A stretch of DNA of 64,000 nucleotides from Mastigamoeba balamuthi (Eukaryota > Evosea > Mastigamoebida > Mastigamoebidae): the NCBI GenBank assembly GCA_902651635.1, contig CACRSC010000100.1:1-64000 (forward strand). The letters run 5' to 3'. This document shows, piece after piece, positions 35,301-46,516 of this stretch (its first letter is position 1; the number at the start of each line of letters is the position of its first letter). A program made the translations under genes and the position numbers. A model generated the notes under the pieces. The model made no database searches. It was not told the origin of the DNA and saw only the letters and a program-made list of their open reading frames with translations.

Positions 35301-35977
35301 GCTCGGCTCAGTGGATCGCCGAGCTCAGAGAAGAGGTCTTCGGGGGTACTACTGTTGTATGCGCTCTATGTGCCACACATATTTGCGGGCTCAGAGCCTG
35401 TGCCTGAAATGAACTCAGCGCACACGCCCCAGGTGGCGAGTACCACGCACATGCACACGCACACACGTGTGCGCACACAGTCCTCCCTTAGAGCCCCAGG
35501 GCATTTCCCACCCGCACAGCTGACGAGGGCTGAGGGCCACGAGCACACGGCGACCACGACCACGCCCGGGGCGAGAGAGGAGAGAGAGCAGCGGAGAGCG
35601 CACTGCTCGGGGGAGCTGAGGTCGATGAACTCGAGGCGGCCCTGGGCGGTGGCCTCGTCCTTGAAGGTGAGGGGCAGCACAGGGGCGGCCCTGCTGCCCT
35701 GGTCCTCGCTCTCGCGGTGGTGCGCCAGGAATGCTGCATCGTCCGCGCCCTCGCCGTAGTACTCGGGCGTGAGGGCCACGACGGCCTGCGGCGACTGGTC
35801 GAGCTGCACGTGCACCGAGAGCTCGTCGGGCACCGCTGTGCTCTGTGGCCGCGAGATCTGCTGAGCTGGTGGCTGCGGCGTCTGCGGCTCCGGCTCCTCC
35901 ACCTCCACCTCGGCCTGCACGGGAGCCGCGCTCGTCGGAGGGGCCGCTGTGCTGCTGCCCGGGGCTGCCGAGTCCAT
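32373..35977 (-). CDS. APC-superfamily amino-acid transporter
   Basis: Polytopic membrane permease, 782 aa as modelled. Minus-strand exons: 35977-35604, 35156-34873, 34647-34447, 34270-34008, 33911-33547, 33478-33132, 33037-32806, 32733-32567, 32488-32373. A soluble Pro/Gln/Ser-rich N-terminus (from MDSAAPGSS) precedes about twelve hydrophobic helices. APC signatures include AIAGNDLLGSILYTAGP in the first helix and GFETSANYIESQGPGVYPK in the central loop. The first junction reads SPEQ|RLAWSEHMQNR, preceded by a long (TC)n polypyrimidine tract. Two introns fit the frame only with GC donors (GCACGT at 34872 and, less certainly, GCACAG at 34007). Two late introns (72 and 78 bases) are multiples of three without stops. 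Substrate cannot be read; cationic or general amino acids are likely from the family. Confidence 0.8.
35166..35222. repeat. (GA)n / (TC)n tract before a splice acceptor
   Basis: GAGA-type purine run on the plus strand, which is a long TC run on the sense strand of the transporter gene. It ends about 10-20 bases before the exon 2 acceptor (GGCAG) and so acts as an extended polypyrimidine tract. Confidence 0.8.
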
Positions 35978-36320
35978 TCTGGTGTGCACGAAAACACCGG
36001 AGCCACTGATTGAAGAGAGTGGACTGCCGGCCCCACAGCGAAATAACAAGTTTTACGACCTCTCCATCTGTTCGTCAACCAAGAGGCACACGATCTGATA
36101 GAGAATTCTGCACATCCAGTGAATCTTGCCGACTATCTCGCAGCACGCCCAGCGGGCTCTTGCCGCCGGGCTGCGAACAGCATTGGCAGAGAGAGAGAGC
36201 GAGAGCAGGTGGGCGCGGGCCGTCCGGGGGCCGCGAAGAGATATTCTATTTGTGTTTTTTTTTGTTTTTACTGTTGAAACCGTTAAGGCCCGGAATACCA
36301 GCCTTTCCGCTTGGCGCGTC
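35978..36320. other. Intergenic region with poly-T tract
   Basis: About 340 bases between the transporter start and the Virilizer stop, both minus-strand genes. It has a T-rich run near 36251-36272. By position it carries the transporter promoter and the Virilizer 3' end. Confidence 0.45.
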
Positions 36321-39300
36321 TCAGCGGGTCTGCAGCACGAGCCTCAGAGGGCCCCCCTGCTGCTGCTGCGCCTTGTCGTCTGCGGCGGCCTGCATCGCCT
36401 GGGCCTGCGCCGCCTGCATCCTCTGCGCGGCCTCTGCAGCGGGGTCGAGCCAGCCCGTGGCCCCGTCGTCGCGCACGTCCATCGCCGCCTCGGCCACCGC
36501 CACCCCCGCCTGCTGCTGCGCCTGCGCCTGCGGCACCACAAACGGCAGCGCCGCCATCTGCTTGATCACCTGCGCCTGCAGCAGCGCAGCGTGCCTGCCC
36601 GCAGGGCGACGCCCAGCAAGTGAGACTTCTTAACAAAAAACCAAGTCGAAAGTAGAAAAAAACAAAGGCAAAATCAACCGAGGGACCTCTCATCTCCCCG
36701 CCTCCCCCGCAAGGCGCGCCCACGGGAGGGCATACAGTTGGCTCGCTGCGTACACGTCTGGCGCGGCCCAGGCGAGCCCCGCGACCTGCGGCGGGGGCGG
36801 CTGGGCGACGACGGGCGTGGCGAGGAGGCCCTCGGGCTGCTGCAGCGCCGCGGCGCCCAGCGGGGCCTCCTTGTGGTCCTCGAACTGGTCGACGTGGATC
36901 GAGGGCGGCCTGCTCGTGTTGGGCTTGCGCGTCCGGAACGTGTCCTTGCGCGCCGCCCCGGGCGCCCTCAGCACGACGCCGGCCTGCTGCAGCGCCGCCT
37001 GCGGGGCCTTGCCGTCCACGCGGGCCCGCTTGAGCGAGTCCTCGAGCAGCGCCGCCTGGCAGAGCGTCAGCGGCCGCTGGCTCGGGGCCCCGGGCGTCGG
37101 CAGCAGCCCCATCGGCTGCGCCTGCAGCTGCGCGGCCGGCGTCTGCGGCTGCGCCTGCGACTGCTGGCGGGGCTCCGCGACGAGCCCCGGGTGCGCGTCG
37201 ACGTACACGTCGTAGGCCGACGGCGACGCCGGCGACGGGGCCTCGCAGTCGTCGCTGAACTCCGCGTCCACGTCGCCGTCGCCGTCACCGTCGCAGCCCT
37301 GCTCGTCGACGGCGCACGCGAGGACGCCGTCGACGGCCGCGCGGCTGCGCGAGCCCGCGGGCATCGCGTCGCCGAGGCAGCGCAGCAGCGGCGCGTTGTC
37401 GCGGACGAACGCGGAGAGCGCGGCCGCCGGGGCGCCGGGGCGGCGGGCGACGTCGCGGAGCAGAGCGCAGAGCTGCTCGCAGACGGCGCCGCGGGCGTCG
37501 CTGGCCCGCGCGGCCGCCAGGGCCTCGGCGAGGCGCAGGACGGGCAGCCACGCGGAGCGGCCCAGCGCCCGCACGAGCGCCGCGGCCCCCGCGGGGCGCG
37601 CGCAGGCGGCCCTGAGGACGGCGAGCGCCTCGCAGACGACCCCGCGGGCCGCCGTCTCGGCCGACGCGCGCAGCAGCACGCGGTCGCACGCGCAGTCGCA
37701 GGCGGCGGGCAGCAGGCGCTCGCAGGCGGCCGCCGGGCAGCGCAGCAGCGCGCGGGCGCAGAGCGCGAGGGCGGCGCCGGCGACCCGCGCGGGCGCGTCG
37801 AGCGAGACGAGCGGCGCGAGCGCGGCGACGGCGTCGCAGGCCGCCAGCGCCCCGCAGCCGCGCGCGGTCCCGGCGGCCGCGAGCAGCAGGCAGAGCAGGC
37901 GCTGCACGTGCGCGCTGCTGCCCGGGGCGGCCGCGCAGGGGTCGGCCAGCGCGACGGGCGCCAGCAGCGCGACGGCCTCGCGCACGAGCGCCTCCGGGGC
38001 CTCGGCGCCCGCCAGCAGCTCGCAGAGGCGCGCGTGCGCCTCGGGGAACGCGGTCTGCGCGAGGGCTGGCGCCCGTGCGTGGGCCGCGGGGCCCAGCAGC
38101 AGCGGGCGCGCGGCGCTGGCGGCGGTGGCGAGCAGGCGGTCCGCGGCCCCCGCGTGCACGGCCGCGGGCCACCGGCGCTCCCACGCGAGCAGCAGGCGCC
38201 GCGCAAGGGCCGCCGCGAGCTCGGCGCTGGCGTACGAGGCCGTGCGCGAGTCGGCGTGGGCGCCAAAGTGCGCGTAGGCGTCGAGGACGGCCGGGACGAG
38301 CGGCGGCAGAGCGAACGGGCGCGCGGCGTCCAGCGTCGCCGCCACGGCCTCGGCCAGCCGCAGGACGCTGGCGGCTGCTCGGGCGCACGGCCGCAGCGGC
38401 GCGTCCTTGGCCCGGACGCACTCGGCGAGCACAGAGACGCAGAACTGCAGCAGAGCGAGAACGTCGCTGCGAGCGCATTCCGCGATTTTGTTCAGGATAT
38501 CTTGGATTCGCGCGATTCCGGGAAGGGGGAGATACGGGAGATACCATGTGACGTGGGATTCGTCGATGCACTTGGACGCCAGCAGGGCGGCGGAGCTCGT
38601 GCAGAGGCGCAGGTAGCCCTCGGTGTCGAGCGAGGCGGTCGACGGGCTGGTCTTGAGCCCCGAGACCCACTGTAGCAGCCCCTCGACCTTGAATGGATTC
38701 GGAGGGGGGGTGTGAATATCTGGAATCTGGAACAGGGGGCGGAATATCTAACAGATCTGTCCCGGAGTATCTTGAGGGGCTCGAGGTCAGCGCAGGCGCT
38801 GCCGGCCAGCGCAGCGGTCTCTGCGGTGAGCCTCTCGGCGTCTACCGACGCGAGGGCCTCGCAGAGCGCACCGACGTCTGCGCACTGCAGAGACTCGACG
38901 ACGTCTGGCGACTGCGCTGCCCTGGCGAGCACAAATACGCACAGCGACGCCGTCCCGTCGTCCAGCGGCGCCTGCGACGCCGACGACGCCCTGCGCAGCG
39001 CGGCGGCCACGGCCCCCAGCGACCCCGTGCGGGCCAGGGCGCGGCACACAGCATCCTCGCCGGCCTCTGTCGAGCACCAGCGCGCGAGGGCCCGCAGACT
39101 CGCACTGACGGCGTTGCCGTCGTCGTCTCCGTCGTCTCCGCCGTCTCCAGCGCCAGCGCAGCAGCAGCGCAGACGCGCGGCCTCGCAGTGGGCGCCCACG
39201 TAGCAGGCGAGGTAGTGCGCGAGCTCAGGGGCGGTGGCGGACCGCTGCTGCAGCGCGGCGACGTCGAGGGCGGCGAGGCCCCGCGGGGACTCGAACGGCC

Positions 39301-41183
39301 GCGCGGGCCCCAGCGACGCCACGACGGCCGCGACGCTGCCGCTGCAGCGCGCCAGCACGTCGGCCCCGGCGCCGCTCGCCGCCAGGCCAAGCAGGTGGCG
39401 CGCGGCCGCCGCGAAGAGCGCGGGGTACGCGGGGTCGCCGCGCGCGGGCGCCGAGCACAGCACGTCGGCGGCCGCGCGCACAACGTCGTCGCCGGCCCCG
39501 CGCACGTCGCCGAGCGCAGCGGCCAGCGCGCGCAGTCCAGCGCAGTCGGGGGCGTCGGGCGAGGACGAGCCGCCCGAGAGGAACGCGCGGGCCGAGCGGG
39601 ACCAGCGCGCGCGGGACTCGGCGTCGGAGGCGTCGCGCAGGAGGGCGACGGCGGCGCGGGCGGCGAGGACAGTGCACTCGCCAGCGGCCAGCGCGCGGGC
39701 GACCGCGGGGCACGCGGCCACGACGGCAGAGACGGCGGCCTCGGACGGCGAGCCCGCGAGGAGCGCGCGCAGGGCCTCGGGCGCGGCGGGCGAGCAGCAG
39801 CAGCAGCGGGCCAGCGCGTCGACGCCGCCCGAGGCGGCCAGCTCGTCGGCGAACCCGCAGGGGTCCGCGGGGCCCAGCGCCCGCACGAGCGCGCAGGCCG
39901 CGTCGACGTGCCCGGCGGCGGCGAGGCGCGAGGCCCAGCGGGCCGAGGGGCGCAGGCCGCGGCAGCCGCGCAGGCAGCGCGCGGGCAGCGAGGGCCACGC
40001 GCGGGCGAGGCGCAGGGCGTCGTCCGCGCTGCCGTCGTCCGCGCCCAGCAGCAGCGCGGCGTCGTCGGCGTCGTCGTCGGCGCGGGTGCAGGCGACGAGG
40101 TGCTGGGGCCGCGCAGAGCGCAGGGCGCTGTAGGCGGGCGGCAGCTCGAGGCGGAGGGCAGCGGGGTCGCACCAGGCGCCGTCGACAGTGACGGTCCTCT
40201 TTGCCTGCTGTGTCTGCTGCTGCTGCTGCTCCTGCCCGGGCTGCTGCTGCGGTTGCTGCTGGGGCGACTTCTTGTCCGGCGTCTCTGTCTCCATCGCAGC
40301 AGGCGGCTGCGCCTGGGGCTCGGGCTGTCTGCAAGGCGCAGGGGCAGCGGTGGGCACAGGCGCCTGCACCGGCGCCGCAGGCACAGAGACTGCTGCAGCA
40401 GCGGCGGCGGCGGCGGGGGGCATCTTCGCTGCCACTGGCAGGGGCACCGTCGCAGGCACTGGCGCTGCTGGTGCGGGAGCCGGGGCCTGCACAGGGGCCG
40501 GGGCAGCTTGCGCGGCAGGGGCAGCGGCAGGGACAGGAGCAGGGGTGGGGCAGGAGGCCGCGGCAGGCGGGGAGACGGCGCCGTAGAGGCAGAGGGAGAG
40601 GGCGCCGTAGCAGCCGCGCACGACGAGGTGGTCCGTCACGACCACGCTCCGCAGCTGCACGGGCCTGTCTGGCGCCCCCTCCGAGAACACCACGCCCTCG
40701 GCCACCGCCACGTACCGCGCCGGCCTTCCGCCCTCGGCCGGCACCTTTATGCCGTCACAAACGCGTTGAGAACGCGATGCAGGCGTCGGCGGGAAACGTC
40801 ATAAACGCGGTGAGACGCGATGCGGGTATCGGCGGTAACGTCACAATCGGCGGGGAAACGTCGTAGACGCGGTGCGGGTGACGGCGGGAAGCGTCATAAT
40901 CGGCGGGTGAGAGGCGATACGGGTATCGGCGGGGAGGAGGGAGGAGGGGCACTCTGGCGAAGAGGTCGAGGGGGCCGGGGCGCGGGAGGGGCCAGGGGGA
41001 GGTGGCGCCGACGAGGGAGCAGAGGGAGGGGTGCGGGGCGGCGCCCGGGGGCAGCAGGCGCAGGGCCCGCACGGCCACCGCCTGCCGGAAGTGGATGGCG
41101 TCGGCGCGCTCGGTGCAGGAGGCGGCGCCCTCCTGGCCCAGCGTGTCGCTGAACACGAGCAGCATCTTCTGCGGCCCCTCCAT
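36321..41183 (-). CDS. Virilizer-like subunit of the m6A methyltransferase complex
   Basis: Probable VIRMA/Virilizer orthologue, 1456 aa; in animals and plants it scaffolds the accessory (WTAP) part of the mRNA N6-adenosine writer in the nucleus. Minus-strand exons: 41183-40953, 40744-38753, 38687-38545, 38466-36736, 36594-36321. The N-terminus matches the VIR_N pattern: MLLVFSDTLGQEG, HFRQAVAVRALRLLPPG, SLVGATSPWPLP, then VVVTDHLVVRGCYGALSLCL, the equivalent of the conserved V-R-G-x-Y ... L-x-L-Y-G strand. A Pro/Ala/Gln linker follows (about 40200-40560). The remainder is Ala/Leu-rich helical repeats like the HEAT/ARM body of Virilizer, then a Gln/Ala-rich C-terminus. Intron 3 (78 bases) is stop-free. 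Long antisense open frames here are GC artefacts. Confidence 0.75.
40747..40955. repeat. Intronic minisatellite, about 43-bp unit
   Basis: Imperfect tandem repeat filling Virilizer intron 1. The unit contains GCGATGCGGGTATCGGCGG followed by an AACGTCATAA-type block; about four to five full and partial units are present. The minus-strand acceptor (TAAAG) lies just beyond it. Confidence 0.75.
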
Positions 41184-41579
41184 CGCGCCGCGCGTCCTAG
41201 CCGTTCAACGTGGGGGGGAGCGGAGATACTGGCGCCAATATCTGCGCGATACACGTATCTCCCCTGAGAAATTTCCCAGCGCTCCCTACTCGCAAATAAT
41301 ATCGTGCGAACAATTGCCGAATGGATTGACGTGACACGTGCTGGAATCCAATTTTCAATCAGAGAGATCCTCCATTCGATATATTCTACGGCACGACACG
41401 GCGGTCATCACCCTGCATCGGCATTGCATCCTCTGAGGAAACGTTGCACCACAGCCAGTGGCCCCAACAGGGTATACAAATGCAGGACGTGCGCTCAGCC
41501 AGACAGCACCCTCACCTCGGGAAAGCAGATGGGCGATCTAATACCGTCGCAGGGCACTCGGAGGGCAGTCGAGAGTGGC
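41184..41579. other. Intergenic region
   Basis: About 400 bases between the Virilizer start and the P450 stop, both on the minus strand. It has AATATC-type words near the Virilizer start. No gene or repeat was recognised. Confidence 0.45.
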
Positions 41580-43507
41580 TCAGTGGGGGAGGGTGAGGGG
41601 GCTCCGCCTGGAGAACGAGTGCAGCTTGAGGCCGCCGCGGATGACGGGGTTGAACATGGACCAGTCGCTGTCGAACGGCTGCGAGGGCGCCAGCACCCAG
41701 TTGGCCCCCGAGAGCACCATGTCCACCACCAGCGTCTTGACCATCATCTCCGTCAGCAGCTGCACAGCGATGCGGTGACCATTCAGTTGATCTCATTTTG
41801 TGTAAGAGCAGGCACTTTTGGCCACAACACTATAGGCTGTGCGCACCATCCCCGAGCACCTGTGGTGCGCCCTGCCGTGCGGCACGAACACCAGGTCACC
41901 CGACTTGGGCTCTCCCTGCTCTGCTCCGTTTGCCAAGGCTTTGAGAAGAAGAAGACGCCGTCGTGGGCGAGAGGACTGCTGGGGGCACCGAATCTGTCGG
42001 GGTTGAAGGTCCACGGGATGGTCCACTCGTGCGGGTCGTGCAGCGTCGTCCAGAAGCACCCGAGGGCCTTCCAGCCCGCGGGCACGTGCACCCCGCCCAC
42101 GTCAAAGTCGCGCAGCACGTTGCCGAAGAACCCCACGGTCCCAGGCGTCGTCCGCCTCGCCTCGTCGACTACGTGGCCCAGGAACCGCAGCTCGCGCAGC
42201 GTGTCCAGCTTCAGCTCCGCCGCGTTCTCGGGCACAACGTCCCTGACCTCCTGCCTGATCCTCTCCCACATCACTGCGTCGGCAGCCCTCGAATCAATTG
42301 CGTTGCTCGCGAGTAATAGAAAACAGAGACAGTAGAATATAACGAAGTCGGAAGCTGCGGAGAGACTGACGGGGGTTGAGGGAGCCCTGGAGGAGGATCG
42401 TGGCGGCGAGGTTGCCGACGAGGCTGGCCATCGCCAGGACCATGTGGTGGACCTCGGTGACGAGGCCCGCGCGCGTCGTGAGCGCCCCGTGGGCCAGCAG
42501 GTCCGCGAGCACCGACACCGCGTCGACGCGGTTGACGTACGCCCCGCGGGCCACGGCCCTCGCCTCGAACTCCCTCGTGATCTTCTGCACCATCTCGTCC
42601 ACGCTCCTCGTGGCCTTGGCTGCCGGGCGTGCCGCTGTCAGCGCTGGAGGGCTGGAATCAATTGAGATACAGTAGGCCGTGAGCCAGGGGATGTTGATCG
42701 GCACGGAGGTGAAGCCCGCGAGGACGCTGTCGACGTGCGAGAGCAGCCACTTGCCCAGGCCGTCCTCGCCGAGCAGCAGGCGGCCCGCGAGCTCCGACGA
42801 CCAGAGGCGCAGCTCGTGGGCCATCGAGAGGCCCGGGCCCTGCCGGCTCCACTCGGCCAGGAACGCCTCGTCGACCTCGCGCACCACAGCGACCTGCCTC
42901 GGCATCAGCGCCTCGTTCCACACCGACGCGTTGATGACCTCTGAGTGCGCGATGTTTGCCGAAACGCGGTTATCGTTGAATGCCATCGATTCGATTCGAT
43001 TCAATTCAAATGTATCATTTGTGCTCACCGCGGCGGTTCGTGTGCAGCGGGCCGTCGAGCATCGGGAGGATCTCCCCGCCGGCCAGGCGCCTGAAGTTGA
43101 ACGGGAACGCCCCGTTCCTCGTGACGAGCTGTGGGTCGTAGAACGCCTGCGTGGCCACAGGAAGAGGGAGGGGGGGGCGTGAATCAAGTGACTTTGCTCC
43201 CGTTTGCGCGCCTTCATGCCCTCGGCCCCAGAGAGCACCACCACGTTCTGGCCCAGCAGGCTCACGAAGGCCGCGTTGCCGTGAACCTACGGGGGCGCTG
43301 CAGGTGAGTCCTGGGCGGCTGGCAAGGGGCGGGGGGCAGCGGGCAGCGGACCTGCACGATGCGCTCGACGGTCTTCCAGGCGCTCGTCAGGAACTCCCAC
43401 GTGTTGCCCACCACCGGCAGGTAGACCCTCGGCCCCCGGGGCAGCTCCGCCTTGTGCTTCGAGCCTCCCTCGCCCACGTCGACCGTCGTCTTGCGGTACC
43501 CGAGCAT
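41580..43507 (-). CDS. Cytochrome P450 with non-canonical I-helix and heme loop
   Basis: Heme-thiolate enzyme, 494 aa. Minus-strand exons: 43507-43352, 43286-43212, 43146-43029, 42940-42371, 42273-41957, 41915-41847, 41759-41580. Landmarks: the proline-rich start ELPRGPRVYLPVVGNTWEF; K-helix ExxR in VVDEARRTTP; meander FNPDRFG; heme Cys in FVPHGRAHHRCSG. The heme loop has two extra residues between Gly and Cys compared with FxxGxxxCxG. The I-helix (MVLAMASLVGNLAATILLQG) lacks the usual AGxDT acid-alcohol pair. Both features are seen in P450s that use peroxides or rearrange hydroperoxides (CYP152, CYP74), so a peroxygenase/isomerase role is possible. No N-terminal membrane anchor is visible. 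A 27-base stop-free stretch near 42650 may be a tiny intron, and intron 2 may use a GC donor. Confidence 0.85.
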
Positions 43508-43609
43508 TCCGTATGACGTTTCGAAGTGGAACGCAGGAACCGCAGGATATTTCGCAACAAAGATACATGAATCTCTGCCATATCTTTTTTCCGAGCTGAG
43601 CTGTGCGGA
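43508..43609. promoter_or_regulatory. Compact divergent promoter
   Basis: Only about 100 bases separate the modelled starts of the P450 (minus) and the Q-rich gene (plus), so both promoters must overlap or lie in the 5' ends of the genes. It contains GAAATATCC-type words (minus strand). Either start could be extended by an unseen 5' exon. Confidence 0.35.
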
Positions 43610-44603
43610 ATGGACGACAGGCAACGCCAAGGTGCGCACACTCAATCCTGGTGGGCAAACACGACTGACGGCAGCGCCAGCAACCGAGTACGTGAGGTCG
43701 CTGTACGCGTACTACAAGGTGGCCGCTGCCGCACGCAGCCCAGCGTGACCGCGTCTCAGAGCCCCCGCACAGACCGATGTGGACGACGCTGTGGTGGCGC
43801 ACTTTGCCGGAGGCCTCTGCTCGGGCGCCCTGACGCTGGAGGCCCTGCAGGAGCAGGTCCGCGGTACGCCCTGCGGAATCCTGGAATATCTGGCTGACGT
43901 GGAGCGATGATTCTGATTCTCCGATATCTGATATCGCGGCCTCTGATTCGCGTATCTCGATTCGGCCCCCAATTCCAGAGCACGCCATGCAGCTCTACAC
44001 GGCGAGGCAGCAGCAGCAGCAGCAGCAAGAGCAGCAGGAGGCAGCGGCAAGAGCAGCGCTGCAGGAGCAGAGAAGCGCGCCGCAGGGGTCGTTCGGGATA
44101 GTGACGTCACCCGTCGCTGCCGCGAGCCTCGAGCCCATGGAGGACGAGTACGTCGACTGCCTGTACGACAAGTACATCGGCTCGCGCAAGAAGGCCGACG
44201 TGGCCACCCGCAGCTTCCTGGTTTGGATACTTGGAAAAATCCTTGATTCTGATGTAATATCTGAAAACGAACTGGGAATCTGCAGATCAAGTCGCTCAAG
44301 GACAAGACGTACAGCCTGAACCAGGTCGAGTGGGCCATCCAGCGCAGCCCCGACGCTGTCAGGTACGCTGCACAGCAGCAGGCCAAGCTCAAGGCGGACC
44401 ACCACCACGCCCAGCTCGTCGAGTACGTGGCCGAGCTGTCGCGCGTGTACTGCCACGGTGGCGCCACGCAGGAGCAGCAGGACGCCCTCGTGCAGGACCT
44501 CGAGCAGGGCAGGACTACACTCCAGGCTGCTGAGGACCTGCTCCGCCTCCAGGGGCTGCGCTCAGCCCCCAAACCACCCACAGAGGCACCCAAGAAGCAC
44601 TGA
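43610..44603 (+). CDS. Small Gln-rich protein of unknown function
   Basis: Five-exon gene, 236 aa: 43610-43631, 43681-43718, 43773-43863, 43979-44220, 44286-44603. Splice phases agree at every junction. Visible segments: EYVRSLYAYYK, VVAHFAGGLCSGALTLEAL, a polyGln/Glu run (ARQQQQQQQEQQEAAA), DEYVDCLYDKYIGSRKKADV, IKSLKDKTYSLNQVEWAIQR and a helical C-terminus. No family was recognised; it looks like a soluble, largely helical nuclear or cytosolic protein. The first exon is tiny and is the least certain part; the start could lie elsewhere. Introns 3 and 4 carry repeated GATATC and GATTC words. Confidence 0.6.
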
Positions 44604-44915
44604 AGAGAATTGGATCAGTGGTAAGAACGCTGACAGTTTTATCTGGTCATAGAAAAGAAGCCATGCAAATGCACTTGGCCAGTAGTTGTCATGAATATGA
44701 AGTATGGTGTGAGTTTGAGCAATGTGAATACAATGAACAGTATCAGTGAGCTAGTTCTAATCATCATACCAGATTGTCGAGTACATGGTCACACAGCCAG
44801 TGTTGGCAGAATTTTCTTGCCAGTTGTGATTACGCCAAGTGATCATAACTTAACATTTTCTGATGGCAGTTGCATGTAATGTGAGCCGGGCTGGTGCCAG
44901 TGGGTCCATGCCCAA

Positions 44916-45350
44916 GTGCCTGCCATACATGAGCAGCAAGATCACGCACAACACGATGCTGCTGTGTGCACCCTGTGCCGAGGGGACGTTCAGCAACGCC
45001 TTCATGTCATCATAGTGAACGTGCTGCCAGCCAGTGCCTTCCAGTCCTGTGAGTACACTCCTTGCCTGCGACCTGGGGGCCTGAAGCCCTGCAGATGCCA
45101 CCTCGTGCTTGTCACGTGTTCAAAAACTCTACTGGATCTATTCAGCCAGTAAGGACCTGCCTTGCCTGTGACCCAGGGAGCTACAGCTCGGGTGATACCA
45201 CAGAGAGCTTGACAGGTATGCCACGTGCACCTGGCAGCTACACACCATATGTGTCAAGTGCATGCCAGAGACTGCACAGCAATGAGTCGGGTGTAACAGA
45301 GTGTGAGCTCGGCCACACAGCCAGTGAGCAGGCAGACCAAGTATGAGGAG
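44916..45350 (+). pseudogene. Relic of a Cys-rich (GCC2/GCC3 or ephrin-receptor-like) repeat gene
   Basis: Scattered translated pieces have the spacing of TNFR/GCC2-like Cys-rich repeats: LCAPCAEGTFSNAF, TCLACDPGSYSSG, APGSYTPYVSSACQRL and SGVTECELGHTASEQ. They lie in more than one frame with stops between, and no intact exon set could be built. Base composition is lower in GC than in the flanking genes. Best read as a decayed fragment of a large surface or secreted Cys-rich gene; exons of a very fragmented live gene are less likely. Confidence 0.45.
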
Positions 45351-46516
45351 TACCAGCTGGGGCACTGATGTCTGGCTGCAGATAGTGGCCGAACCATTTG
45401 AACCAGTGCCTTAGAATCTGCAGCCGAATGCCTGAGAAATTACAGATTCTCTGACTCAAACTCCTGATTTAAGATTATCACTTTCTCAGATTAGTAATCG
45501 AGTCTTTTTCTCCCCCGATGGAATAAGACCCCCAGGCGTATCTCAATGGCGCACCACGGGCACTGCTGCACAGCGCAGTGGTCCCGGCCCCCGGCATTGG
45601 CGACCTGGCAGATCTATGGCCTGGCACTCGTGGTCCTCACCATGGCAGTGCTCACCCTGCTTCCAAGGTGCCACATGGTGCTACCAGGGGCTGGCACCAT
45701 GATGCCATTCGGGGCAGGTACCCCCGCCCACCTCCTCCCCCCATCCCACACGTACGCCCACAAACACCCCCCAGGGCTGGGCACACCCACGGCCCATGGA
45801 GTGATGCCCCACGGTGCCTCAATCCAGACATCAATCGAAACACCCCCTGAGACCGAAAGCCACACACCGAAAGTCATACCAAGACCGCCACCCGCCAAGC
45901 CTGGCACCAAGGGCCCCATCCCACCAAACCGCAGCATAGACAAGGCCCCAGGCCCATAGCTGGTACTGCCGCTAGAGCACAGCACAAGCCATCCACTGGC
46001 TCCCATCGGCCCCATCCCTCTTTCCGAGAAATTTCCCAGCCCACATGGGAAATACTGAAGAACACATACCATAAAACGGTGGCAAAAATCACAAATAACA
46101 ACACAGCAGTACACACCATTCAAAGCATGGAGAAGACTCCACCTGAAGGCCCCCCAGCAGCTACAGATGCCCCTCTCCCCAACAAAATGCCCACACGAGG
46201 GCACAACACCAGCTGATGCAGACCGTATGCAGATGGACAGTGACACCGAGAAACAACAGCTTGAGGCCCGAAGTGCATCAACAGAGAACATCGCCCCAGC
46301 TCCGAGTCCTGCGACCAACACGCTAGACATCCTCATTCAGGCACGCATGCTGGTAGAGACAGACAAACCCCGCAAACAGAAACTTGCAGAGCTAACCTGC
46401 CTGGACGAAACTGCCCTGGTTGCTCACTTATTCATGTTGACAGACAAAGCTGACATTGCACTACAGGAGACAGTGAGAGCCCCAAAGAGCCAGTGATCGC
46501 AGACGGTCTATAGCTG

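Noticed and set aside
36738-40804. Very long plus-strand open frames (645 and 703 codons) opposite Virilizer
   Set aside because: They are shadows of a highly GC-rich coding strand: Arg/Gly/Ala-biased, no domains, and the minus-strand frame has conserved Virilizer signatures and consistent splicing.
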